A stretch of DNA of 64,000 nt from Zelopaecilomyces penicillatus. Taxonomy: Eukaryota; Ascomycota; Sordariomycetes; Hypocreales; Pseudodiploosporaceae. This document shows positions 31,903 to 43,110 of this stretch, piece by piece. The stretch covers positions 5,084,001-5,148,000 of the forward strand of contig VCCP01000003.1 in assembly GCA_005765155.1 (NCBI GenBank), read 5' to 3'. The notes beneath the pieces are model-generated. The model saw only the letters and a list, made by a program, of their open reading frames with translations. It was not told the DNA's origin and made no database searches. Position numbers and translations under genes: made by a program. Position 1 is the stretch's first letter; each line of letters begins with the position of its first letter.

Positions 31903-32956
31903 GGGGATAGATTAACCCAACATCCTGTGTGTCAAATTGCCCAAATACTCAATGGCGTGCATAACTTTGTGTGGTGCGCGGTACTGTCGTTGCTGAACAT
32001 ATAAATCTAAAACTACAGCAATGAATCGCGGAAAGGAGACGACTTCGCCGTACCAGGGGTGATGCCGCCTCTTTGGCTCGTAGTACATGCGCTGTAGCCT
32101 CATCTTCTCTACCCAAAATGTGAGCTTAAAGTCTCTTCTCAATGTCCGCCTCTCCCCTCCTCATTACTCGACCTCGTATACACAGAAGACTATGTATGAT
32201 ACTAGGATGAACGGACAACGACGCTGCCTTTTCTAGACATACCAATAATAGCACAATTCAGTAACTCACACTTAGAAAGCCAACGAAGAGTGACTAAATT
32301 ACACATATTTATGAAGGGCAGCTTTTCCTTTGTTCACCTTTTTATGCACCAACCTGAAAGATCCAATCCATTGTCTAAGATACAGCTTCCTCCAAATGCC
32401 AAAGGGGATAGACATATGGGAGATTGTGCGAGTAGACAATTTTATATTGTGCTGAGGAAGATGTACGACGAATACATCGACTGTCTACTACCTATCTATG
32501 AGAAGTTAAGGTCTTTATGTCTCATTGTCACGGTTGATTATAAAGACTCTATGCACGGAAACGCAAATTGATTTGACGTCCGAACTTCAAAACGGAGGGA
32601 AGAAAGGCACTTATGCGTTGCTATTTTCCACAATGTGCTTTATTCCACACAGCTTTTGTGTAATTTTGGACCATTGTCATGTTCAGTTTTCATTGACTGT
32701 TGGTTTCTTCACTTTTATCGTTTCTTTGAAGTAAACAACAATGTCCCTTTCATACTGCTCATGTTACTTTGTCAACACCACTCAATGGTATGAGTTAAGA
32801 GATATCATGAATTAAGTGATAAATAGACAAGATTTTCCCCTGTATTGAATAAAGATCATCATCCCCCACTGCATCCCGTATCACAGAACTGCTCAATACG
32901 CATCCAACTACCAACTCCAACCACACTACTTGTTCTGGTTACTCTCAGTATACACA
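31903..32956. other. AT-rich intergenic region, no gene seen
   Basis: About 1 kb, AT-rich. A 93-codon frame at 32290-32571 (+) has no recognisable motif. Short pyrimidine-rich sequence just before 32957 is probably the leader of the next gene. Confidence 0.45.
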
Positions 32957-33824
32957 ATGTCCAATCAACGTATTCAAGACAGAGCCATCACGCTCGAGGC
33001 TGCCACAAATGCCATAGTAAAGGCCGTCCAAGATTCCATTAACACAACTCAGCGGAGAGTAGCCATGGACGCATTGTTTTGCCTTTACAGCCCGAACAAT
33101 CCGCTGCTTCAAAGTGATAATATGGGGAGTCTTCGCGCAGATGCGGCACTGTCCGCTCTTGATGAGGCACGCAGTGTTGGCCTCCAAAACGTATCAGCCG
33201 CTTGGCTCGAGTTTGTACAAGATTCAATTGTCTGGAAGGAGTTTTGTAAGTATACCTACCTACTGACGAGGCCATCTCCTGTTTCAATACTTGTACTACT
33301 TGTTTTATTCACAGTTGATTGCAAGAAGACCGTTCTAACTTGATGTCTTCTAATTAGTCAACGAAGCTGGAGAGGAGTGTCAGCTTGCTTGGCCATGGGT
33401 CAGCCATCCCAGATTCCTGGCCAACAATGCCGAGGATGCACTATCAGTTGAAAGCCAGGAAGCATATAAACGCTCATACCAGGTCGTGAAAGTGCCGAAA
33501 ACCGAATATCTTGGTGACAAGATGAACAAAACCGGCAGTCAAAATGAGGCATCTGCACGGTATAGAAAGCGAGAGCCCGAAGCCCAGAAGCTCTACGATC
33601 TGATCCAAAACACATCCGCCATCATTATAGACGCGGAGACGCAGCTGGAGGAAGATATCCAAGCAGCAATGAATGTTCTCGTCCAGGCGGAGAGAACCGA
33701 GGCCAACCTGCGAGAGGTCTCGGTCGCATTCGACGCCGCCAGCGTAATGTTGGATCAGATGCTGGATCAGCTCCTGGATAAGAAATTGGAGTCGTGCAGT
33801 CTGGAAGAAGCGAAGCAAAGCTAG
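32957..33824 (+). CDS. Small helical orphan protein
   Basis: Two exons, 32957-33245 and 33358-33824, with a 112-nt intron (gtaagt...aattag), giving 251 aa starting MSNQRIQDR. The splice gives WKEFFNEAGEE. The sequence is almost wholly helical and charged: Ala/Glu-rich segments (LEAATNAIVKAVQDSI; EAQKLYDLIQNTSAIIIDAETQLEED) and a Leu/Asp-rich end (LDQMLDQLLDKKLE) suggest coiled coil. No signal peptide or catalytic motif was found. An acceptor at about 33314 would give a shorter intron but breaks the frame. The function is unknown. Confidence 0.7.
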
Positions 33825-36800
33825 ATGGTTTTGTGGGATACTTGTCCATTGAGAAAGCAGTCATTGGTGAATCATCCATCAGGTGTTGAGGAAATGGATG
33901 CTGGGCGTCCATGTGTAAGTGAGACTGCATTGTGCATGTACAACATAGATATGATTTAGCCATTTTCATGTTTTTTCAATGTAATCTCCTACCATGGTAG
34001 ATGAATGTATTTCCTCTTCCATCTCGTCCCAGGATATTCGGTTTGTGGGGGGGCCCAAAGCAGGGATCTCGAAATCCTTTGTAGTCCCCTCCCTCTCTTT
34101 AAGTTCCGTGCCGCATCACGCCGCGAGAACTAGACCCCACGTTTGTTCCCATTTAGGCGACACTCGCCGTGCTGTTCTCTGCTCTCAAGTATTACCGTGT
34201 TCTTTTTCTTTGGCCATGTTAGGTATCTGAGAGTACTATACTGAAAGCATGGTAAATAGGCAATCAATAAAATGCAAGCCCAAATCAAGGTGGTTGCTCA
34301 ACACAGATTCTAGATGCCATATTGCCAGCGTGTTTGCAAGTTGTAATATTATGAAGTCCGTGTCTCGCCTCATCCGGGATTTCGGCCTGTGCTGCCGCCA
34401 GGCAGAGAGATTTCGCGCGGTTGGGTCGCATCACCTGAATGCTACTACGTAATTCATTAAATGATGGACAATCCAAAGTGTTTCAAGCGTGTGCAGTAGT
34501 GCATATTGATCGTTTTCATCTATTAACTGCTCGTTGGTTCGCAAAGCGTTGTTTGGCTACACAAAACTTGCGCTGTATTCAATCTTTCCTCTGCTAATAT
34601 TGTTAAGTTTTGGGGTTTTGCATCATTTTTTCATCAATGGTACAACTATTTTTCATTACTTCATCGCGTATGTACCTCAATTTGCCCATCTAGGGCTAGG
34701 ATGACACATTGTCACTCATTATTGCCTGCAGCCCCCTCTTCACCTGTCTTGGCTAGTTGTCAGAATGTAACCCCAAGGGCCATTTGGTGGCGCGGGCACC
34801 TATCTGTCACAAACTGCTCATACCTGGACAAATCATCAGGACAATGTTCACATGTATGTTTCACTTCTCCAAGATCTCCAAGATGGGATCATGCAAGTTT
34901 GCTGCAACGCTGTGCCAACAAACCCCAGCGCGCTCGAAACCAGAATTGCTGTGTATACAACAGTTGCATGACTTGTTCTGTGAGAGTTCAACAGCAAAAC
35001 CTCACGGGAAAGTAAGATTTTAACCCGAATAGTATTGTGAGGTTTGTTTGCACGAGAGGGGAGGTTAGGGACATTTTCTGGTATTATCTCATAGCCATGT
35101 ACATGCTCAGCCCTCACAGTCCAGAACCTCAAAGAACAATCAGCCACTCAAACCTTCGCAGACCAACCAGTATTTCGGTCCGAAAGAAGCAATTGCACGA
35201 GATCTGGAAACACCTCAATTAGCTGGGAATAGCCATCAGACCTGCAACACATGACCTGCCTAATGAGGCTTTCCTCAGAGCTACACGGATCCATCATCGG
35301 CTTGGCCGTTCCTCCAGCTTCGACGCTTACCCAGTTAACACTCCACGTGAGAAGCTAGAACTGACTTGTGGAAGAAAAGCTCCAGCCACGGATCCTTCCG
35401 AAAGACCCTTTGCCAAGAGCCCGGAGCCTCGTGCCGAACGGCGCCTGGCCAAGGAAGGATAATTGGGCTATTCCGTCAATTGCCCATCACCATTACTATG
35501 TATTTGTACGGATAAACGAAACTGACTGTGATCAGTGATTGAATGTTGAATGTGCCATAATTAAATCTGGGAAGCGCATCGGGCGGCGGACCAGACGCAG
35601 AACCGAACTCTGATCTATTATAGGAGATGTCTGCATGGATCAGATATTATCACCCCCGTTTATAACCAACCAGAGCTGGGCCTTCAGAGTTCTGGAGATC
35701 TGCTGATTACCCGGTCTTCTCCACAATTCCATCAGCTCTGCACAAATAATCACAAATTAAAATGACAGCTATTGGATACCCAAAACGAGGCATCAATGCG
35801 ACCAGTCTGCACAGACATGGAGCGGCACCAGACTGGCGGTGGTTATTAATTAGCTTCTGTCCGCTGGATGACACAGGCATGACAAGATAGTATGTAAGAA
35901 ATAATAATGAGACAGTTTGTCCTGAACAAGCCAAGCCATGTGGGTTGAACGCCATTTGCGGAAAGGGGGTTTCCCCGGGCATGTTTATTATTAGCAGAAA
36001 GGAGTATTTGTTACGGAGTTTCTATCTTTTCCGATCCTTCACTCTGCTGCAGAGACCATTGCCGTGCCACTCGATTGCTTGGTTGTGCGACTGAACAACA
36101 TTAACTAACACATCACAGGGCGGAACCATACCGAATGGCATGTAGCATCCCCGCGATTCACATCCACCCTCCACTTTCATGATGGCTACGTCAAGCTTGT
36201 GGGGTGATGAAATGCGGGCTCATCTCCCAGGCATCATGCAAAAAGTAATTCCACGATTCCACCTCGTAAAGGATGGAGTTGCAATTGCATGACTTTTGAG
36301 CATGAGACCTGGTGACTCCTTGTTTACTCACTATTCATTCTACCTGGTGACATTTGCTTGGAGCAAAAGGGAGCGAGATGAATGAAAAGCCCAGGTCACA
36401 GACTCACAGTAACGTTGCTGGTTGGGCCGAATCTAGTATCTGAATCAACATTGCGAGACAGGGGAGGAGGGCGCGCGCGCATTAGCAGCAGCAGCAGCCA
36501 ATTTTTGGCATCACAGCTTTTCCCAAACAACGAGCCAGTAAAGTAGTTAGTTAGTCCTGTGTCAGCTACCAAGGCAATATTATTCCGGCCCAGCTTGCAA
36601 GGGCGTCCGTCGCTTAGAGGTATCGCGACCATGTCATCGCACTCAAGCCAATGTCCAGCCACCTTCTTCTACCCTCGGGAAATAAAAATCATAAAATACC
36701 CCGAGCTTCCAGAGCCAATTGGCCTTGATGAAGTTACAACATAAGTTCACCAGCCTGTACGTACAGTAGGCAGGGACATCCATCCATCGCCTCCTTCCAG

Positions 36801-38289
36801 CGCAAGCCGAATGCGACTGGCGAGGCGCCGCTTTCTTATTTAGCCTGTCCCTTGTCCAACGTAATCTGCGAGACCCGGAGGGAAAATCAGGCTCAATGGA
36901 GGCGTCTAGGCGCTTGTGGGCTTTTGTGGGCGCAGGGATCTTTGTTCTTTGGGGCCTTTTTCTTTCCCTGTTGCTTTCCACAGGGCAAAGAAAATGCTGG
37001 GACAGCCCAGGGGTCTACTCTTGGCTTCCTTGGCAGAACGGGCTGTAGAACAAAGGACGACGATCTCGACTCTTGTCGATACCTGTCAGAGGCGTTTGTG
37101 GCTTCCGCCCGAAACCAACGAGCTTGACTGCTTCTGGCTACGCGAACGACTCTGCCGGTGCGCTGATGTAACACAACGATGCATGGATCTTCAGCCAGCA
37201 ATCCACTAGTTGGGGCGAAATCCCCATCCCTGGGCCTGGTGGTCGACCATGTCAATATTGAAGCCAGAATGGCGGGTACCTTGCACCACCACCACCACTA
37301 CTGTGGTAAACAGCAGGGCAAGGAGTTGACTCGGTTATTTGGTAACAATAACTACTCCGCGTGTGTGTGCAAGTCTGGGACAGCAAGGTAGGTGTTCGAC
37401 AGAGCGGTTCAGTCAGCTCTTAATTGAGCTTACAACCACAATGGTCGGATAAACGGGAACTAGAAAGCATGAGTCCCCATTACGTCCAGTTAAATTGAGC
37501 GTTTGGTGGATTCCAGGCATGAAGGAGTAATATTCGGAAGCACACATACGATGGGACCCATTAGATAATGGGTAGCCTATTCTACCACCCGCGCCTTGCC
37601 ATGCTGAAACGTCAAGAAGATGCTGCCCAAACTGACCTAGCAGCCTTTATATCGTATGATATTACAAGCCATCCCCAGATGGGGTAGAACCCGCCCCCGG
37701 GATTCGATTCTCTGCTTATAGATAAGAGAGTAAGAAAGGGAGCAGCAAGCGTCAGAGCATTCCTCTCTGGCTAGGCCTCCAATGTATACATTTGTTTCTT
37801 TTCTGTTTCTTGCGTTAATTGCAAGGTGTCAAGTTAATATGAAAAAAGAAAAAAGTCATCTTTCGGAAGCCATACCGCGTTGCATAGGCGGCATCCCACT
37901 TTCACATTCGATTTTGGATAACACTTGAACATTGTACTGTACACCATACAATCTAATAGATGGCTGAAGCACAAACGCCCTGCCTGATATGGCCGTGCGT
38001 ATCTTCAAAGCCATGTATGTGGATGCTTCCCCAGCGGGAACTCCGATCCACTTGCGGATCCTGTTCCTCTCCCCTCCCCTTCCTCTCCTCCCGTCACGGC
38101 AAGGGCTTGGAGGCTGATCTAGTAATGCAGAGTTGCCATCTTAACCAAACGATCTGAATATTATTATGCCATGGTCACCTTCCCGATATCTCCTCCTTAT
38201 TATGGTTCTAGTAATACAGCCTGTTACCATACACCAGCTTATGGCGATCGCGTCCCCTGTTATCCCCAGCTCTCGTCCCATTCCCCAAC
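33825..38289. other. 4.5-kb gene-poor stretch
   Basis: Read on both strands. Frames are short, overlap on opposite strands, and carry no family signatures. Noted content: a GC-dinucleotide run and a CAG run at about 36470-36500, and otherwise mixed AT-rich spacer. I found no tRNA cloverleaf by eye. Confidence 0.4.
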
Positions 38290-38296
38290 TATATAA
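38290..38296 (+). promoter_or_regulatory. TATA box of the FAD oxidoreductase gene
   Basis: TATATAA at 143 bp upstream of the ATG at 38433, followed by a C/T-rich leader. Confidence 0.45.
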
Positions 38297-38432
38297 CCCT
38301 AGCGTTCCAATCTAAGGTTTCCCTTTCTGGCTTCCCCAGACCTCGTGGCGTTTCATCTAGTGCCCAATATTGTACATTTTACTTGACAGAACACTGTAAT
38401 ACGTGCTCGTCTTTGTCCATAACCCCCTCAGT

Positions 38433-40068
38433 ATGCGAGCTGGCACTTCTTCTCTACGGCATGGCTTGCTAGCCATAGCCACCCTAGGCGGACTTTGTTC
38501 CGTTATAGGTGCTCAGGAGAACCCTACTCTAGATCGAATGATGTCCGACCCTGGTCTCCCGGCCGAAAACTCCACATCCTCATACTGGATGGATAACCCC
38601 CCTTTCCCCAAAATAGTAGATATACAAGCCGGCATCCCCAAAGAGGCAGACATTGTCATCATTGGCAGTGGCATTACCGGTGCTGGTGCTGCCAAAGCTC
38701 TCCTCGAGCTCTCAAATAACACAGCCTCGGGCAAGCCTCCAACGATTGTAGTTTTGGAGGCAAGAAAACTATGCAGTGGTGCAACTGGACGCAATGGTGG
38801 CCATATCAAGCAGGCACCACACATGGCCTATGGCCATTTCACACAGTTGTTTGGAGATGATGGGGGCCGCAAGATGCTGAACTTTGAGTTGCAACACCTA
38901 CAAATGCTGCGCGAGGTTGGCAAGGAAGTACCACAAGGAGAGGTTAGAGAGGTCGAAACCGTCGACTACTTTCTGGACGATGCTACCTTGCAGAATGCAA
39001 AAGCTGGTGTCGATAACTTGAAGACTGGATATCCAGAGGTCAAAGTCTCTGTGTGGGAGGGCCAAAAGGCTAGAGACAAGGTATGTATCAATGTTTAGAA
39101 ACAAGTTCAGATCGTGGAGGCTAACTTATCACTAGTTCTCCGTCAACGATTATGTCGTTGGCGCAGTCTCCTATAGAGCTGGTGCTGCATGGCCATTTCG
39201 ACTGGTCACCGGTGTCTGGAACAACCTGGCCAAGAAGTATCCCAACCTCCTGATCAACACGCACACTCCCGCCCAGAGCATCACAACCGACCCCAAGACC
39301 TCAGCTTCTCACCCCTATCTCATCAAGACACCAAAGGGATCTATCCGAGCTCGCCACATCCTCCACGCAACAAACAGCTATGCCGGCCACCTGCTCCCAT
39401 CCTTGCGCAGCCAAATCACCGGCGTCAGGGGACACATGTCTGCGCAGCGTCCGGGACGTGATTTCCCTTCAACACACGGACGTCGTTCCTGGTCAACCTT
39501 TTACAACCCTGCCTTTGACTATGTCACCCAACGCCCTGATGGTCCCGACGGTAGCCCGGGCGACATCATGGCGGGCGGCGGTTTATACAGAAGTGCCGGA
39601 AGTGGGCTTGACGGTTACGGTGTCTGGGACGACAGCAAGACAGAGGTCTTCACAGCAGAGCATATCCATGGAAGCATGCCAACTGTTCACGAACCCCACT
39701 GGGGCATGGGCGGAGGCGTCAAGAAGATCTGGACAGGAATCATGGGATGGACCGGCGACCTTCTTCCCCTTGTTGGTGCCATCCCCACCGACAACAGCAC
39801 ATCCCCAGACGCTCCTAAGAACAAGGGTGGATTAAAAGGATCCGGGCAGTGGATTGCTGCTGGTTTCAGCGGCGAGGGCATGGTCAGATCATGGCTCAGT
39901 GGAACCGCAACCGCCATCATGATCCTTGGCCAGGAAAACGAGAGATTATCGCGTGGAGTTGGACGGCCTGCGGGCAAGCTGGATGACTGGTTCCCGACCA
40001 AGGAGCTTTCCATTACCCCAGAGAGACTACAAAAGGCTCATGTGAAGCATCTGCTTGGATTGTCATGA
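38433..40068 (+). CDS. FAD-dependent oxidoreductase (DAO family), secretory
   Basis: Two exons, 38433-39080 and 39136-40068, with a 55-nt intron (gtatgt...cactag), giving 526 aa. I chose the ATG at 38433 because it begins a clear signal-peptide-like segment: MRAG, a basic residue, then LLAIATLGGLCSVIGA. The Rossmann motif IIGSGITGAGAA lies at about residues 79-90, followed by VLEAR and the ATGRNGGH motif seen in fungal members of the D-amino-acid-oxidase-like (PF01266) family. It is probably an amine or amino-acid oxidising flavoenzyme of the secretory route. The substrate is unknown. It lies 12 kb from the cluster, so a link is not indicated. Confidence 0.88.
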
Positions 40069-41817
40069 TTTGTATGGGATTTCCTTGGCGCAAATGGGTT
40101 ATTGGACTGTTGGGCAGAGCCTAGCAAGCACCATCTTCTTCTTCGTATATATTTATATTGAACAACTGTGTTTATTCTATGCACCGCTTGACACTTCAAT
40201 CAACTGTGTCCGTGATTTACGAGACTAGGGCTTTGGAATCGTATGTCAAATTTTGAGTATCGCATAGTCAAAGTGGAACGAATCCATTGTTGTTCAAGTT
40301 GGAGTTGGTGGTCTGGTCATGAAAATAATGAGGCTATCACGAACACCAGAATTGATTGTTTTCCAACTATGATAATCATTAACCGCCCCATCTAAATCTC
40401 ATGTTTAATTCATAATCATCATTTATTGTCACAATTTACTGATTTGATAAATGTTTCATAGCATTGGCTATGGATTGTTGTCACAAATAGACTTTGATCA
40501 GTTGCAGAAAATGTGTCTTTACTTGACGGACAGTACAAGCGGCCCGGCGGCCCCAACTACAAACCCGAATTCTCAATCAAAATTCAATGGCATTTCTACC
40601 TGTGGAGGCACACTTATGGCCTCTTCGTCCCACGGTCATGGGACCAACAGAAAGTAACGTAGCTAGCCCCTCAACAACACAAGAAAAAGCATTGTCTTGT
40701 CATTTAGAACGCAATGAAACATATTATGATGTCATTCCTTTTCGTATTTAGATCCCCAAATTACAATCATGCGTTGGAGTCGATGCGCCAAAAAGTAGGT
40801 ATTCGTATTTTATCCATACCGCGCACGGATAACTCAGGGAGATTCGAACTTGGCGATCTTGTCCCGCGGATTTATATGCACCACATTATTATGTCAGAGA
40901 AATGAAATCGTTTCTTATTAACACAGATGAAGCTATTTTAACGATTTGAATCATTCCAAGACTTGTTTAGGAAGCTCGCAACCCGCCTAGGCAGCAATGT
41001 GTCTTTTTGCAATGCGTCAAGCTAGGCTGATCCTTCCGAATCCTTCAATGTGGCCAGGGGTTGTCGGGTACATCCGGTAGAATGAGAGCTAGAATGAGAC
41101 TGTTATCATTGAATAGATCATTAGTGTGAACTGCAAACTATAAAGACAATGTTGATTTGTCGAGAAGGAGTACATTCTTGTAGTTGTAGATTTATTGTAT
41201 AATCATCATATCTGAGGCGATCGTGCTTTGTAGTCTTTCTTGAAATCTGCTCTCTTTACGCGCGCTTAGTTCTCTTAACCATGTTCTTCAATTTCGCTTA
41301 AAGGAGAAGATCAAGGGTTCATATAATTACTTTTGATGTTCCACTTCCTCCAAACCCCCGCCTTATCCGATTTGCGGCATCATAGAATGATGATGAAAAG
41401 TTCTGCATATCAGGCATTTTGTCATTTATACATATATCATTGTTAGCACCGTCATACCCCCGTAAACATTTGCTATGCACCAGTCTGGACACAACTATCA
41501 GGTTACAGGCTATAGCACTGGCGGCAGCGATCATTAAAAAGCTGATGACCTTGATGGTTATTACTGATGATTGTTGGTAATCTATCGATGTGGATGAACT
41601 AACCCCTTACTTTCGATAGTGACTAGGCACAGACAGGTAGAATTTCCATTGCTAGCTGAGTTTATGCATTACCAATTCAGGCTCCTCCTCTCTTATCAAG
41701 AAAAGCTCCGCGAGGGCATGATACCCGCTGTGCCGTGCTACCAAGAGAGCTAGTTTTCGATCATCAAGCGGCGATGCGCTGTTTGTTGTCTCTAAATGCA
41801 ATGTAACATTTCGATAT
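40069..41817. other. Intergenic region, no gene recognised
   Basis: AT-rich sequence. Minus-strand frames at 41319-41534 and 41652-41837 carry no recognisable motif. The second overlaps the kinase-like frame by 20 bp in another phase and could be its 3' extension if an intron exists, but I could not support one. Confidence 0.4.
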
Positions 41818-42447
41818 CTAGTCCGACTCCAGCACACCGTTGTCTAAATACATATGCTGAGATCTCAAGTATCTATCCATTACGAATTGCGTTGTCGTTT
41901 TCTTGAACGAAGCAAGAGATTTCTCGCTTAAATCAAACTCTGTTCTTTCAAAATCCAAGGCCACAAGACATTCGTTATTAACAAGCCGGAAATTACCCAG
42001 TTGAGGATCCCCTTGGTGCACCTTACTATCGTAGAATTTGAAGAGACATGTTTGTAGTAGCTTCGCAAACTCGTGGAGGTCTTTCATCACCCCGGCAGGC
42101 TCTGCAAGGGATACACCACCAATATCCTGTAGTATCAAGCACCTACTGCCATTGGAATGAGCGAAGCCGAAATATCTAGGAATTACAGTGCCTTGAAGAT
42201 GATGCATTGCTTTGTATGCCTTTACTTCCGTATCAAATAATTCTGCTTCATCTTTCTTTTCCTGCTTTAGTATAATACTTGGAGGAAGAAACCATTCAGG
42301 AAATTTCGATCGTATATAGCTGGCGAAGGAGTCAGGGAGAATATCTATAACCCGATTTATCATATCTCCTATTCGTGAGGGATGATGTTGCAATAGTTGG
42401 GTGTGAGGATACTCTGGATGTGCTGGCATGCTCCTCGCAGATATCAT
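41818..42447 (-). CDS. Kinase-fold (APH-like) protein, possibly 5'-incomplete
   Basis: A 209-aa frame with kinase-fold landmarks: Lys61 in IILKQE and Glu74 as the beta3-Lys/alphaC-Glu pair; a hinge-like LILQDIGG; the catalytic loop HQGDPQLGN (His144, Asp147, Asn152); and LDFE (Asp165) in place of DFG. The order is that of aminoglycoside-phosphotransferase-like kinases common in fungal genomes. The glycine-rich N-lobe before Lys61 is poorly represented. The overlapping upstream frame at 42444-42731 (ending GFIIYDLEL) may be an upstream exon joined by an intron whose splice sites I could not fix in phase. It could therefore be intact with an unresolved intron, or a broken copy. Substrate unknown. 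Confidence 0.6.
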   Translation of the reverse strand: MISARSMPAHPEYPHTQLLQHHPSRIGDMINRVIDILPDSFASYIRSKFPEWFLPPSIILKQEKKDEAELFDTEVKAYKAMHHLQGTVIPRYFGFAHSNGSRCLILQDIGGVSLAEPAGVMKDLHEFAKLLQTCLFKFYDSKVHQGDPQLGNFRLVNNECLVALDFERTEFDLSEKSLASFKKTTTQFVMDRYLRSQHMYLDNGVLESD

Positions 42448-42731
42448 ACGAGTTCCAAATCGTAGATTATAAAACCGGAATTAGTAGGCTGTCTGATATC
42501 CATTGCTAACAGTGACCCGTTCACCTGTATCTCTGTAGTAGTTTGATGTTGGTCAGTATTAACAGCTTCTATCATGCGAAGGTTTGTGGGCTTCGTCCTT
42601 TGCACTCTGTTTTTGTTCATCAATATTGGTAATGGGCGGCAAGGATCCTGTACCCCATGTCTGATGATCATGTGATTTGAGAGTCTTATCCCATCTCGTC
42701 CAGTTGGTAGGTGATGGATTGGGTATGTCAA

Positions 42732-43110
42732 GACGAGTATTGCTATTCTTATGTTAGAACAAGTTTCCTACAGACACCCAATTGCACACCAAGTTGCGGT
42801 AAATGGTACTAGCATCTCTAAGAAAACTAAACATAATCATAGGTACTTATGTGAAATTACAACTATTCAACATACCTAACTAGAGATAGCTTCCTAACAG
42901 AGCCTAAAAAAGCATACATCCAAGTAAATTATAAATACTATAGTTACTAGGTTTTATCACTAGCAATCATGAGGAATTGCCAGGACCATTAATGCGCGAA
43001 TAGTAATATTCAATGCACAAATAGTAATGCTCTTTAAGATAGATGGAGCCTTAAAGTTTTACTTTATGACAGCTTTTTGATCACGAGTTTATACTGAACA
43101 GCTAATCTAG
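42732..43110. other. Very AT-rich, cta/tag-rich stretch
   Basis: Dense TA-rich sequence with many stop codons in all frames. It includes two adjacent imperfect copies of about 21 nt (gcgcgaatagtaatattcaat at about 42995 and gcacaaatagtaatgctcttt just after). Such composition is typical of old, RIP-mutated repeats in ascomycetes, but I recognise no element. Confidence 0.35.

Noticed and set aside
40811..40880. agattcgaact-like string as a possible tRNA T-arm
   Set aside because: No matching acceptor stem, D-arm or anticodon arm could be built on either strand. The same was true for a similar string near 54935.
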